Positions 53,273 through 62,346 of a stretch of 64,000 bases of DNA are shown one piece after another (within the stretch, counting starts at the first letter, position 1; each line of letters begins with the position of its first letter). The stretch spans positions 1-64,000 of the forward strand of contig CAWKGK010000005.1 in NCBI GenBank assembly GCA_963849115.1, read 5' to 3'. The notes under the pieces are model-generated. The model was not told the origin of the DNA. It saw only the letters and a program-made list of their open reading frames with translations, and searched no databases. A program made the position numbers and the translations under genes. The DNA is from JACDAL01 sp963849115 (GTDB taxonomy: Bacteria; Actinomycetota; CADDZG01; WHSQ01).

Positions 53273-55261
53273 CTATCCTGAGAAGTCCTGGCTGAGCCCC
53301 ACGTTGGGGTTATCGTCGACATTGAAGATCGCTTCGTAGATCTGTCGCGCCACCGGAGCGGCGCTCTCGCCTCCGTGACCGGCCTTCTCGAGATAAGTGA
53401 CCACCACGTACTCGGGATCGTCGGCGGGGGCATAAGAGGTGAACCACGCGTAGTTGAGGCCGGAATCGAGGGAGCCGATCTGAGCCGTCCCGGTCTTGCC
53501 GGCGACCGGGAAGCTGCCCTGGGGATAGCCCGCGAAGGCCGAAGCGGCGGTTCCCTGATCCCCTGATATGACGTCGACGAGCCCCTGTTGCAGCGGTGCC
53601 AGCTCGGCCTCGTCGAGAGGCAGCCTGCGCACGGTCTTGGACTTGAAATCCTTCAGTATCTTGACTTCGCCCGTCTCGTCTGTGCGTCCCACAGACATTC
53701 CCAGATGTGGTTTCACGATGCGACCGCCGTTGGCGATAGCCGCATAAGTCACTGCCATCTGCAGAGGGGTGGTTATCAGTTCACCCTGACCGATGGACAT
53801 GTTCACGGTGTAACCGGGCAGCCACCCGATCGGGCAGAAGTAGTCACGATAGGCCTCACACCAAGCGTTATCGGCAACCCGGCCTTCGGCCTCGTAGGGA
53901 AGGTCGATTCCAGTCTCGTGCCCGAAGCCTGCAATCCGCATGTAGTCCTGGAAGCGTTCGCTCCCATCGCCCAGGGCCGCTCCGGTGGCCTCTTCCATGG
54001 CCCATCCCAGCTGGTAGTAAAAGGTGTCGCACGAGACCTCGAGCGATTCCGCGAATCCCATATAGCCCATATCGGCAGAAGTCCAGTTGTTATAGATCAC
54101 GCTGCCGGGTCCCCCCCCGGGAGGAAAGACAGTTGACGGCGGGCACCCCAGGAACGTCGCGGGCGTCGCCACTCCGGACCACATCGCCGCTCCGGCAGTC
54201 ACGACCTTGAAGGTCGACCCGGGTGGAAAACCTCCGAGCACGGGCCGGTTCAACAGGCGGTCGTCGGAGTTGTCGTCCGGGGTGGCCGCACCCAGCGCAC
54301 GTGCGTCCTTCTGGCTGTAGCCGTCGGCAAGAATCGAGGGATCAAAGGTCGGGAAGCTGGCCATGGCGATGATCTCGCCGTTGTCGGGATCCATGACCAC
54401 AGCGCCGCCCGAGGGAGCCTGATACTCGGCGCGCGCCGCCTCGATGCCCGAGGCCAGAGCTTTCTCGGTGACCTTCTGAATGCGGGCATCAAGCGTCATA
54501 TAGAGATCGTCTCCCGGTCGTTCCTCCCGCCGCGAGTCGGAGCCGACCACGTCGCCGGCTGAGTTCACAACCACCCTCTCAAGGCTCGGCCGCCCCCGGA
54601 TAAAGCGGTCGTAGGTGAACTCGATCCCGTCGCGCCCGACGATGTCCCCCGCCCTGTAACGCCTCGATCCGTAGTGTTCGGACTTCAGCAGATCCTCTGA
54701 GATCTCACCGACGTAACCGAGGATCTGCGCCGCCATCTCCCTGCGCGGATAAGTTCTCACCGGCAGAAGCTCGACCGCCACACCGGGAAAGTCTTCCCGA
54801 TTCTCTCGAATGTAGAAGGTGTCCTTCTCCCGCACGTCAAAGGCTACCGCCACCGGCTTATACGGCGACACGGCCTCGTCCTGAAGGTTGTCCTTCAGCT
54901 CCTTGACGGGAATATCCAGCTGCGCCGAGAGACGGTGCAGCACCTTGCGTGTCTTCTTGTGAGTGTCGACGATCTGGCGATCCACAGTCACCGACAGGGA
55001 TCGGCGGTTGCGAACCAGCATCTTGCCGTTGCGGTCGAGGATAAGTCCCCTCGGCGGCTCTGACTCGACCAGGCGAGTGCGGTTCTGCTTGGCGAGCTGG
55101 CGGAACTCGCTTGCTTCCAGCACCTGCAGGAACCACAGTCGCGAGAACAGTGCAACGAATATCGTCACGATGATCGTTCCGAACACCGTCAACCGCAGAA
55201 GAAGGCGGTCGATTCCAAAGACGCTGCGGCCCTCCTCGGTGGGCCTAGTGAAGCCACTCAC
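53273..55261 (-). CDS. mrdA: Penicillin-binding protein 2 (elongation transpeptidase)
   Basis: 662 residues from a GTG at 55261 in a GTGA overlap with mreD. The parts are a helix (RLTVFGTIIVTIFVALFSRL), a PBP dimer domain with PPRGLILDRNGKMLVRNRRS, and a transpeptidase domain. The latter has GGFPPGSTFKVVTAG (SxxK serine), SLEVSCDTFYYQLG (the SxN position reads SCD, normal for PBP2) and PVAGKTGTAQIG (KTG). It cross-links side-wall peptidoglycan with RodA. A Gly/Pro-rich insert FPPGGGPGSV lies between the first two motifs. It is the target of amdinocillin-type beta-lactams in other bacteria. Confidence 0.93.
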   Translation of the reverse strand: MSGFTRPTEEGRSVFGIDRLLLRLTVFGTIIVTIFVALFSRLWFLQVLEASEFRQLAKQNRTRLVESEPPRGLILDRNGKMLVRNRRSLSVTVDRQIVDTHKKTRKVLHRLSAQLDIPVKELKDNLQDEAVSPYKPVAVAFDVREKDTFYIRENREDFPGVAVELLPVRTYPRREMAAQILGYVGEISEDLLKSEHYGSRRYRAGDIVGRDGIEFTYDRFIRGRPSLERVVVNSAGDVVGSDSRREERPGDDLYMTLDARIQKVTEKALASGIEAARAEYQAPSGGAVVMDPDNGEIIAMASFPTFDPSILADGYSQKDARALGAATPDDNSDDRLLNRPVLGGFPPGSTFKVVTAGAAMWSGVATPATFLGCPPSTVFPPGGGPGSVIYNNWTSADMGYMGFAESLEVSCDTFYYQLGWAMEEATGAALGDGSERFQDYMRIAGFGHETGIDLPYEAEGRVADNAWCEAYRDYFCPIGWLPGYTVNMSIGQGELITTPLQMAVTYAAIANGGRIVKPHLGMSVGRTDETGEVKILKDFKSKTVRRLPLDEAELAPLQQGLVDVISGDQGTAASAFAGYPQGSFPVAGKTGTAQIGSLDSGLNYAWFTSYAPADDPEYVVVTYLEKAGHGGESAAPVARQIYEAIFNVDDNPNVGLSQDFSG

Positions 55262-55815
55262 CAGCGATACACCTTCTCCGGGCGGTAGCGATTGGCGACC
55301 TTTCTCACCAACGGATACACGAACGGCGTCAGCAACGTGTTGTAGAGAATGACGAGGCCGGCCACCTTGATAGTGAACTGGAATCCAACCCACTCTTGTC
55401 CCAGCATGATTGCCATGGTTGCGTACCCGAACTCGGCGACTGTGGTTGCCACGGCCACCGCAAAGACGGGGGCCAGCACGGAATCTTGCGGAGCATAGAT
55501 ACGGAACATCCCCACAGTGAACGCCACAAGCGTGTACACCAGCGCAGTGAGTCCTGTTATCGACTGAGGCAGCAGAAGATCCTGCAACAACCCGCCGAAG
55601 AAACCCGTCACGACTCCCACGCGCTCACCGTCTGTATAGGCCAGGCACACCACCACGACGAGAATCAACTGAGGAATCACACCAAGCAGGGTGAGGCGCG
55701 CCAGCACGGTCGACTGCAACGCAACCGCGACAACGACCGTCGCCGTCACCGCTGCAATGCGGGCGAGGCCGACCTCGGCGAGAATGCCGGTAGGGCGTGA
55801 TGCGCGGGCGCTCAC
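55258..55815 (-). CDS. mreD: Rod-shape-determining protein MreD
   Basis: 185 residues, with five to six helices (TVVVAVALQSTVLARLTLLG, LILVVVVCLAYTDGERVGVV, FGGLLQDLLLPQSITGLTAL). The GFFGGLLQDLL motif is the usual MreD mark. It links MreC to PBP2/RodA in the inner membrane. It overlaps mreC by 4 bp and mrdA by 4 bp. Confidence 0.9.
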   Translation of the reverse strand: MSARASRPTGILAEVGLARIAAVTATVVVAVALQSTVLARLTLLGVIPQLILVVVVCLAYTDGERVGVVTGFFGGLLQDLLLPQSITGLTALVYTLVAFTVGMFRIYAPQDSVLAPVFAVAVATTVAEFGYATMAIMLGQEWVGFQFTIKVAGLVILYNTLLTPFVYPLVRKVANRYRPEKVYRW

Positions 55816-56678
55816 TTGGCCTTCTTCTTCGGCTGCACTTCGTCCCCTGTTTCGAGCAATACGGTCACGAATTGCAGAGACTTGAAATCGACTGATGGCT
55901 CGACGGTTATGAACCGTTCCAACGCGGCCGCGGAGCCACCAACTTCCGCAACGAAGCCGATCTCGATGCCGGGAGGAAAGATTCCCTGGTCGCGCCCCAA
56001 AGTGACCACCTCGTCCCCAACGGACACATCGGAAGTCACATCGATTGACGACAGGGTCAGTCGCTCACCACCACCGTTGCCCTCGACGAGTCCCGAATCG
56101 CCGAGACCTCCGACGCTTGCGGTGGCGGCGGCGGCCGGATCGACCAGCAGCAAGACCGTAGAGTAGTTGCGATCGACCCGGATGATCTTTCCGACCAGCC
56201 CGTCCGGGTTCAAAACCGCATTGTCGAGCCGGACACCTTGGCGTTTGCCCTTGCCGATGACCACCGCCCATTTGTAGTTCGAGGGGGAATTGGAGATGAC
56301 GGGCGCCAGCACTGAGTCCATCGTCGTCCAATGCTTCTCGAGCTTGAAATGCTCGTGGAGCTCCCTGTTCTCGGCTTCGATCTGGGGCAGTCCGTCGGCG
56401 TCCGCCTCCGCCTGGTCGAGGAGCGCCTTGAGCCGCTCGTTCTCGCCCCTGAGGTTCGTGAGCTCGGCCAAAGAAGAGAAGAATCCGCCCACGGGGCGAG
56501 TGACGGTCGTGAAGCCCCTCTGGATGGGCGCCACCACAGTGACGGTCAGATCGCGGGCGCGCTTGATCGGACCTCCGGAGTTCTGCCGGAAATCGAGCGT
56601 AACGACAGCGATGGACAGGGCCACAAAGGCAAGCAACAACACTCGCCCTCGCCCTACTCGGCGATACATCCCAGTCAA
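55812..56678 (-). CDS. mreC: Rod-shape-determining protein MreC
   Basis: 288 residues. A single N-terminal helix (VLLLAFVALSIAVVTLDF) is followed by a coiled coil (LRGENERLKALLDQAEADAD) and a double beta-barrel (VISNSPSNYKWAVVIGKGKR, DGLVGKIIRVDRNYSTVLLL, GDEVVTLGRDQGIFPPGIEI). A basic tail ends QPKKKAK. It is a periplasmic-side scaffold for the elongasome that activates PBP2. A 149-bp gap with a palindromic repeat separates it from mreB. Confidence 0.92.
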   Translation of the reverse strand: MTGMYRRVGRGRVLLLAFVALSIAVVTLDFRQNSGGPIKRARDLTVTVVAPIQRGFTTVTRPVGGFFSSLAELTNLRGENERLKALLDQAEADADGLPQIEAENRELHEHFKLEKHWTTMDSVLAPVISNSPSNYKWAVVIGKGKRQGVRLDNAVLNPDGLVGKIIRVDRNYSTVLLLVDPAAAATASVGGLGDSGLVEGNGGGERLTLSSIDVTSDVSVGDEVVTLGRDQGIFPPGIEIGFVAEVGGSAAALERFITVEPSVDFKSLQFVTVLLETGDEVQPKKKAK

Positions 56679-56771
56679 GACCTCAGTGCAACAAGCGCTG
56701 CAAAACGGGGGACGGCCTCGGCACGTGGCTGCGCGCGCCGTCCTTCGAGCGTCATCCTAGCCCGAACCGGG

Positions 56772-56820
56772 GCCGACTGGTGGTCAGATGCTCTATATGG
56801 TCACCTCACCACCACTCGGC
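56772..56820. repeat. Palindromic intergenic repeat, copy B
   Basis: GCCGACTGGTGGT (56772-56784) and ACCACCACTCGGC (56808-56820) pair over 13 bp with a single mismatch around a 23-bp interior containing CTATATGGTCACCTC. It is related to 50658-50713. It lies between mreC and mreB and ends 7 bp before the mreB stop. Confidence 0.75.
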
Positions 56821-56827
56821 GGGGGTT

Positions 56828-57859
56828 CTAGTGGCGGGTCGAGGAGATCAGCACTCGCTTGAGCGATTCGAACTCCTCGAGGCACTTGCCCGAGCCGATC
56901 GCCACGGCCCACAGCGGGTCCTCGGCGATGTGGATGGGCATGCCGGTCTCGTGCTTGAGGCGCTCGTCGAGGCCCTTCAGGAGCGAGCCACCCCCGGCGA
57001 GGACGATGCCCTTGTCCATGATGTCGGCGGCGAGCTCGGGTGGGGTCTTGTCCAGCGTGTTCTTGACCGCGTCCACGATCTGGTTCACCGGCTCCTCGAT
57101 TGCCCGCCGGATCTCCTCGGCCGAGACCACGATCGTCTTGGGAAGCCCGGCCACCAGGTCACGGCCCCGGATCTCGGCCTGCTGCTCCTCGGGCATGGGA
57201 AAGGCCGAGCCAATCGCCATCTTCATCTCTTCGGAGGTGCGCTCGCCGAGCATCAACGAGTACTCCTTCTTGATGTAGTTGATGATTGCCTCGTCGAGCT
57301 CGTCGCCGCCGATGCGGATCGACTGGCTCGTGACAATGCCTCCGAGCGAGACAACCGCAACCTCGGTGGTGCCGCCACCGATGTCGACGACCATGTTGCC
57401 GGTGGGCTCGTGAACCGGGAGCCCGGCGCCGATGGCCGCAGCCATGGGCTCTTCGATGATGAACGCACTGCGGGCGCCGGCCGAGATCGTCGCCTCTTCG
57501 ACCGCTCGCTGCTCGACTCCGGTAATGCCCGAGGGCACACACACGACCACGCGGGGCTTGGCGAGAAACGTCCGTCTGTGGACCCTCTGGATGAAGTAGC
57601 GCAGCATCTTTTCGGTGACGTCAAAATCGGCGATGACCCCGTCCTTGAGCGGACGAATTGCAACGATGTGAGCCGGCGTGCGCCCGATCATCTGCTTGGC
57701 CTCGGAGCCGACCGCCAGGATTGCGCCCGTCTTGGTGTTGATGGCGACCACAGAGGGCTCGTTCAGCACGATGCCGCGGCCGCGCACGTAGACCAGCGTA
57801 TTTGCAGTCCCGAGGTCGACGGCCATATCACGCCCGATAAATTGAAATACCGATTTCAT
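56828..57859 (-). CDS. mreB: Actin-like cell shape protein MreB
   Basis: 343 residues from the ATG at 57859 (a GTG three codons earlier is possible). GRDMAVDLGTANTLVYVRGR (phosphate 1), MVVDIGGGTTEVAVVSLGGI (phosphate 2) and IVLAGGGSLLKGLDERLKHE (adenosine site) are the actin-fold ATPase motifs. MKSVFQFIGR gives the amphipathic membrane-binding start. It forms filaments that guide side-wall synthesis. Its presence predicts a rod-shaped cell. Head of the mre cluster. Confidence 0.95.
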   Translation of the reverse strand: MKSVFQFIGRDMAVDLGTANTLVYVRGRGIVLNEPSVVAINTKTGAILAVGSEAKQMIGRTPAHIVAIRPLKDGVIADFDVTEKMLRYFIQRVHRRTFLAKPRVVVCVPSGITGVEQRAVEEATISAGARSAFIIEEPMAAAIGAGLPVHEPTGNMVVDIGGGTTEVAVVSLGGIVTSQSIRIGGDELDEAIINYIKKEYSLMLGERTSEEMKMAIGSAFPMPEEQQAEIRGRDLVAGLPKTIVVSAEEIRRAIEEPVNQIVDAVKNTLDKTPPELAADIMDKGIVLAGGGSLLKGLDERLKHETGMPIHIAEDPLWAVAIGSGKCLEEFESLKRVLISSTRH

Positions 57860-57878
57860 CTGAAACACACCCCAAATT

Positions 57879-57911
57879 CGGCTAGCTGTATAGGAGTCGA
57901 CAGACTAGCCG
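57879..57911 (-). terminator. Imperfect hairpin between ndk and mreB
   Basis: CGGCTAG (57879-57885 on the plus strand) and CTAGCCG (57905-57911) are perfect inverted repeats, and CTG/CAG extends the stem with a bulge. It includes the ndk stop codon, so the ndk message would end in or be processed at this structure. Confidence 0.4.
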
Positions 57912-58312
57912 AAAAACAACTCCAGCTCTCGCGCCGCCGACTCCGGCGAGTCCGAGCCGTGCACGATGTTGAACGTGATCTCGGTGGCGTAATCGCCGCG
58001 AATCGAGCCGGGGACCGCATCTAAGGGGTTCGTGGCGCCCATGATCTGACGGCAGCCCAAGACCGCCTCCGCTCCCTCGACGGCCATGGCCACCACCGGC
58101 CCCGAGGTGATGAAAGACACGAGCTCGGAGAAAAACGGCTTTTCGGTGTGCTCGGCGTAGTGGCGGCTCGCCAGGTCCTCGTCGATCGTGAACAGCCTCA
58201 TCTCGACGATGTCGTAGCCCTTCTGCTCGAGACGGGAGATGACCTCCCCGACGAGACGGCGCCTCACGCCGTCCGGCTTGACCATGACGAAAGTCCTCTG
58301 CGCAGCCGTCAT
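57905..58312 (-). CDS. ndk: Nucleoside diphosphate kinase
   Basis: 135 residues from the ATG at 58312, which overlaps the folC stop (TGATG). TFVMVKPDGVRRRLVGEVIS, EHTEKPFFSELVSFITSGPV, IMGATNPLDAVPGSIRGDYA and NIVHGSDSPESAARELELFF give every NDK motif, with the phospho-accepting His in NIVHGSDS. It balances NTP pools. The longer frame to 58396 lies inside folC and is rejected. Confidence 0.95.
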   Translation of the reverse strand: MTAAQRTFVMVKPDGVRRRLVGEVISRLEQKGYDIVEMRLFTIDEDLASRHYAEHTEKPFFSELVSFITSGPVVAMAVEGAEAVLGCRQIMGATNPLDAVPGSIRGDYATEITFNIVHGSDSPESAARELELFFG

Positions 58313-59628
58313 CACGAATCCTCCTGATCTAAAGAGGGCTGATCCATCAGCGCCTGCCGTGCTTCGCCGACCACGTAGTGCGATCCCGTAACGCACACCA
58401 GCCGGCCCTGGCCGGCCGAGCCGATTGCGGCGTGCACGGCGGCGCCGACTTCGGAGACGATCTCATATTCGAGGCCCAGCTCCGCCGCCGTCGCGCCCAA
58501 ATCGGACGGGGCCACCGAGCGCGCACTCTGTGGTTGTGTGATTACAAGGAGGCAAGGCAGGCGCGCCAGCTCGACCAGCATCCCTCTGTAGTCCTTGTCG
58601 GCCAGGACGCCGACCACGACTACGAGGTCGTCGAACACGAAAGCCTCGGCGAGCCCGTTCACCAACGCGGCCATGCCGTCCGGGTTGTGGGCCACGTCGA
58701 GGACCACGGTGACCTCATCCTGCGCCAGCCTCATGCTCTCGAGGCGACCCGGTACGCGCGCCTGTGCGAGACCCTCCTGCACCACGTCGGTGCCCAGTGG
58801 CTGCGCCGGCAGGAACCTGGTCACGGCCTCGAGAGCAACCGCCGCATTGATCCCCTGATGGCTGCCGTGCAGCGGCAGAAAGAGGTCGTCGTAGCGCGCT
58901 TTGGTGGTCTGCAGGGCGAGATAGCGGCCCCCGAACGCAACCCTGTTGTCGAGCACGGAGAAGTCCCGCTCGAGCGCCGCCAGATCGGCCCCCTGCCCTG
59001 CCGCCTCATCCGAGATCACTCTCAATACGCTGGGCGATCTCTCGGCGGTCACTACCGAAGCACCCGGTTTGATGATTCCTACTTTCTCCTTGGCGATGGT
59101 TTCGGTGTTCGAGCCCAGAAGCTCAGTGTGCTCGAGGCCGATATTTGTGATCACGGCCACGGCTGCGTTGAGAACGTTGGTTGCATCCCAGCGACCTCCG
59201 AGTCCCACTTCGACCACTGCTGCTTGGGCGTTGTCTGCTGCCCACAGAAAGAACATTCCCGTCAACAATTCGAAGTAGCTGACACGTTCGTCAACCAGGT
59301 CGAGATAGGGCAACACGTGAGCAAAAAGGTCGCCGAAGGAATGTTCGTCGACCGGCTCACCGTCGAGCGCGATGCGTTCGGTCACGCTTTGAAGATGAGG
59401 AGACGTGTAGGTGCCGACCTTGAGACCGGAGGCTCGCAGCAAGCTAGTCGAGATGTGGGCCACCGACGTCTTGCCGTTGGTGCCCGTGACATGAATCGCC
59501 GGCACTGCCCGCTCGGGATGGTCGAGCAGCTCGAGCAACGCCTCGATCCGATGAGTCGACGGGCTCCTCGAGCGCATGTGGTCGACGCCGAGCGCGTCGA
59601 GATATGAGACCGCTTCCTGAAAGCTCAT
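58312..59628 (-). CDS. folC: Folylpolyglutamate synthase / dihydrofolate synthase
   Basis: 438 residues of the Mur-ligase-like family. AIHVTGTNGKTSVAHISTSL (P-loop), YTSPHLQSVTERIALDGEPV (the TSPHL folate loop), VVEVGLGGRWDATNVL (acidic Mg site) and VVLDVAHNPDGMAALVNGLA (DVAHNP) are present. It adds Glu to dihydropteroate and folates with ATP. It follows valS by 3 bp and overlaps ndk. Confidence 0.93.
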   Translation of the reverse strand: MSFQEAVSYLDALGVDHMRSRSPSTHRIEALLELLDHPERAVPAIHVTGTNGKTSVAHISTSLLRASGLKVGTYTSPHLQSVTERIALDGEPVDEHSFGDLFAHVLPYLDLVDERVSYFELLTGMFFLWAADNAQAAVVEVGLGGRWDATNVLNAAVAVITNIGLEHTELLGSNTETIAKEKVGIIKPGASVVTAERSPSVLRVISDEAAGQGADLAALERDFSVLDNRVAFGGRYLALQTTKARYDDLFLPLHGSHQGINAAVALEAVTRFLPAQPLGTDVVQEGLAQARVPGRLESMRLAQDEVTVVLDVAHNPDGMAALVNGLAEAFVFDDLVVVVGVLADKDYRGMLVELARLPCLLVITQPQSARSVAPSDLGATAAELGLEYEIVSEVGAAVHAAIGSAGQGRLVCVTGSHYVVGEARQALMDQPSLDQEDS

Positions 59629-59631
59629 TTC

Positions 59632-62184
59632 CTAGGTCCCCTTGGACGGGGCCTGCCCCAACGTGATCTGCGTGGTGATCGATTCGTCACTGCTCGCTCG
59701 AAGCTCGTAGCTCTCGGCGGCAAGCGTGGAGGACACGTCGTCCATGACCGGCTCCAGCAGCTCGAGCGTTGCTTGAGACGCCTCGATCTCCAGCCGCTCG
59801 ACGGGAAAGCGAATCGACACCTTGGCTTGAGACTTGGCGCGCCGAACCTGGGTCAGGACCTCGACCGCGACGTCGAACAAGCCGGCGTCCTTCGCCCCCA
59901 AGAGCTCATCTCTGCTCGGCCACGCCTGCTTGTGAATGGAACGCGGAGCTTCTCTATCTGCGTTCCACACCTCTTCGGTGATGTAAGGGAGAAAGGGGGC
60001 GAACAGTCGCAACACGATGTCGAGCCCCGTTCGCAGCGTGGCTAGGGCAGAGGGATCGCCCGCGTAAGCGCGACTCTTGGAAAGCTCCAGATAATTGTCA
60101 CAGAAATCCGACCAGAACCACGACTCGATCACCTCCAATGCACCGGCATGATCCCACGCTTCCCACTCCACGTCGGCCGCCGCGATCACATCCGAAAGCC
60201 GCGCCCGGAGCGCAACGTCCAGCGGATGTGTAGGCGCGCCGCCCGCTCCCTCGTAGAGTCGCACGAGCCGGGCCGCGTTTCTGATCTTTGTGACGAGACG
60301 CTTACCTTCCTTGAAGACATTGTTGTCGATGGCGGTATCGACGCCGAGACGTGACGAGGCCGCCCAGTAGCGCGTTGCATCTGCGCCGAACTGGTCGAGC
60401 GGTTCAGTTGGCAAGGTGACGTTACCTTTGGACTTCGACATTTTCTTGCGAAGCGGGTCGAGTACGAATCCGGAGATCGCAGCGTGCTTCCAAGGGATCG
60501 AGCCGTCCTCCAGAAAGGCGCGAGTGATCGTGACGAACGCCCACGTGCGGATGATGTCGTGGGCCTGGGGCCTCAAGTCGTTCGGATAAAGAGCCTCGTG
60601 CCGCACAAGATCATCAGGCCATCCTGATGCGATCAACGGGGTCAGCGCCGAAGTGGCCCACGTATCGAAGATATCGGGGTCGCCCGTGAAGCCGCCGGGC
60701 CGGCCGCGCTGTTCTGCTGAGTACCCGGTGGGGGTTTCGGCATAGGGATCGACCGGCAGGTCATCCTTCTCGGGCACGATCAGCTTCTCGTAGTTCACGG
60801 CGCCGGTCTCATCGATCTCGTACCACACGGGAATCGGAACTCCGAAGTAACGCTGGCGGCTAATGCACCAGTCCTGGTTGAGCCCCTCGACCCAGTCCTC
60901 GTAGCGCTTGCGGAACAGCTCCGGGTGCCACTCGATCCTGCGGCCCTGCTCGAGGAGCTTGTCCTTCTTGTCCATCACGGGGACGAACCATTGGCGCGAT
61001 ACGACAAACTCGAGCGGACGATCACCCTTCTCGTAGAACTTCACGGGACGGCGCACGCGTTCGGGCTCGCCTTCGAGGTCGCCGGCGCTCTGGAGCATCT
61101 CGACCACTGCCCGCTGTGCCTGTGCGATCGTCAGACCTGCAAGCTGATCGTGGTTGCGAGCTGCCTTATCTGGATCTCGCGACTGCCATTGCGCGTCCCC
61201 CCACGGAGCCGGAAGTATGCGGCCGTCGCGCGCTATCACCTCGCGCGCCGGAACGTTCAGCTCGCGCCACCACTCGACATCGGCCTGATCCCCAAACGTA
61301 CAGATCATCAGGATGCCGGTGCCCTTGGCCGGGTCCGCGCCCTCGTCCGCGATGATCGGGACCGGCGCGTGGAACAAGGGAGTGAGTGCGGTTCTGCCGA
61401 TCAGGTGCCGGTAACGCTCGTCCTCGGGGTGCGCAGTGACCGCGATACAGGCGGGCAGAAGCTCGGGCCGCGTGGTCGCGATCACGAACGACTCATCACC
61501 TGTTGGTTCCCCCCCAGCTCCCTCTACGCCGAAGCGGATGCGATAGAAGAAGCCGTCCCGGTCGCGATCCTCGACCTCTGCCTGCGCCACCGCGCTCTGA
61601 AAGCCGACATCCCACATCGTCGGTGCGTTGCGCAGCTCCACCTCCTTCTTCTCGAGCAGGTGGAGAAAGGACAGCTGGCTGACGTAACGTGAACGCTCGT
61701 CGATGGTGGCGTAGGACTGCTCCCAGTCGACCGACAGCCCGACACGCCGAAAGAGGTCCTTGAACTTCTTCTCGTCCTCGGACACGACCTGGTCGCACAG
61801 CTCGATGAAGTTGCGCCGGGAGACAGCGATGGTTTCGCCCTCGCGCCCGAAGGCCACCTCGAGGCCGGCCTCGTAGGGCAGGGAGGGGTCGCAACGGACG
61901 TTGAAGACGTTCTGGACCCGCCGCTCGGTCGGCAGCCCGTTGTCGTCCCAGCCCATCGGATAGAAGATGTTGTCACCTCGCATCCGCCGGTAACGAACCA
62001 TGAGGTCCGTGTGCGTGAACGAGCAGACGTGACCGATGTGGAGCGAGCCCGACACCGTGGGGGGAGGGGTATCCACGACGAAGGTCTCGTCGCGGCCCCT
62101 GCTCGGGTCGTAGCGATAGACCCCCTGGTCATCCCAGAAACGCCGCCAGCGCTCCTCCATCTCCTGCAAGTCGAATTGGGCCAC
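59632..62184 (-). CDS. valS: Valyl-tRNA synthetase
   Basis: 850 residues. VSGSLHIGHVCSFTHTDLMV (HIGH motif) and YPMGWDDNGLPTERRVQNVF mark the class I start. A large editing domain follows (VIATTRPELLPACIAVTAHP, threonine-rich). KKMSKSKGNVTLP is the KMSKS loop and the anticodon-binding helical domain is at 690-800. The WDDNGLPTERRVQN form is that of the shorter ValS branch found in many actinobacteria. The C-terminus (LASSDESI-type tail ending QAPSKGT) is short, so the long coiled-coil arm of other ValS proteins is reduced. Confidence 0.94.
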   Translation of the reverse strand: MAQFDLQEMEERWRRFWDDQGVYRYDPSRGRDETFVVDTPPPTVSGSLHIGHVCSFTHTDLMVRYRRMRGDNIFYPMGWDDNGLPTERRVQNVFNVRCDPSLPYEAGLEVAFGREGETIAVSRRNFIELCDQVVSEDEKKFKDLFRRVGLSVDWEQSYATIDERSRYVSQLSFLHLLEKKEVELRNAPTMWDVGFQSAVAQAEVEDRDRDGFFYRIRFGVEGAGGEPTGDESFVIATTRPELLPACIAVTAHPEDERYRHLIGRTALTPLFHAPVPIIADEGADPAKGTGILMICTFGDQADVEWWRELNVPAREVIARDGRILPAPWGDAQWQSRDPDKAARNHDQLAGLTIAQAQRAVVEMLQSAGDLEGEPERVRRPVKFYEKGDRPLEFVVSRQWFVPVMDKKDKLLEQGRRIEWHPELFRKRYEDWVEGLNQDWCISRQRYFGVPIPVWYEIDETGAVNYEKLIVPEKDDLPVDPYAETPTGYSAEQRGRPGGFTGDPDIFDTWATSALTPLIASGWPDDLVRHEALYPNDLRPQAHDIIRTWAFVTITRAFLEDGSIPWKHAAISGFVLDPLRKKMSKSKGNVTLPTEPLDQFGADATRYWAASSRLGVDTAIDNNVFKEGKRLVTKIRNAARLVRLYEGAGGAPTHPLDVALRARLSDVIAAADVEWEAWDHAGALEVIESWFWSDFCDNYLELSKSRAYAGDPSALATLRTGLDIVLRLFAPFLPYITEEVWNADREAPRSIHKQAWPSRDELLGAKDAGLFDVAVEVLTQVRRAKSQAKVSIRFPVERLEIEASQATLELLEPVMDDVSSTLAAESYELRASSDESITTQITLGQAPSKGT

Positions 62185-62237
62185 CGCCGGAGCCTAAAGG
62201 TTCGGCAGCAGGGGGCCGGGCCGCGGTCGGGTCTGTC

Positions 62238-62301
62238 GGTGGTTGAGGTGCGACGGTCTACCGTCAACCACCCGAATCGGTGGCTCACGTGCGACGGTCT
62301 A
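62238..62301. repeat. Inverted copy of the GTAGACCGTCGCACGT repeat family
   Basis: Two tandem units of about 41 bp end in GTGCGACGGTCTAC (62247-62260 and 62288-62301). Read on the minus strand they give GTAGACCGTCGCACGTGAGCC, with GATTCGGGTGG, the same core as the 39.3-39.5 kb repeats. It lies in the gap between valS and the DUF3352 gene, where a promoter for valS would be expected. Confidence 0.75.
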
Positions 62302-62346
62302 CTCCCAGCCCCCGGCGCACCACGTCGTCCGCGGAGCCGGGGGGAC

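Noticed and set aside
58378..59607. 409-codon plus-strand frame opposite folC
   Set aside because: Antisense shadow of an intact enzyme gene, with no motif.
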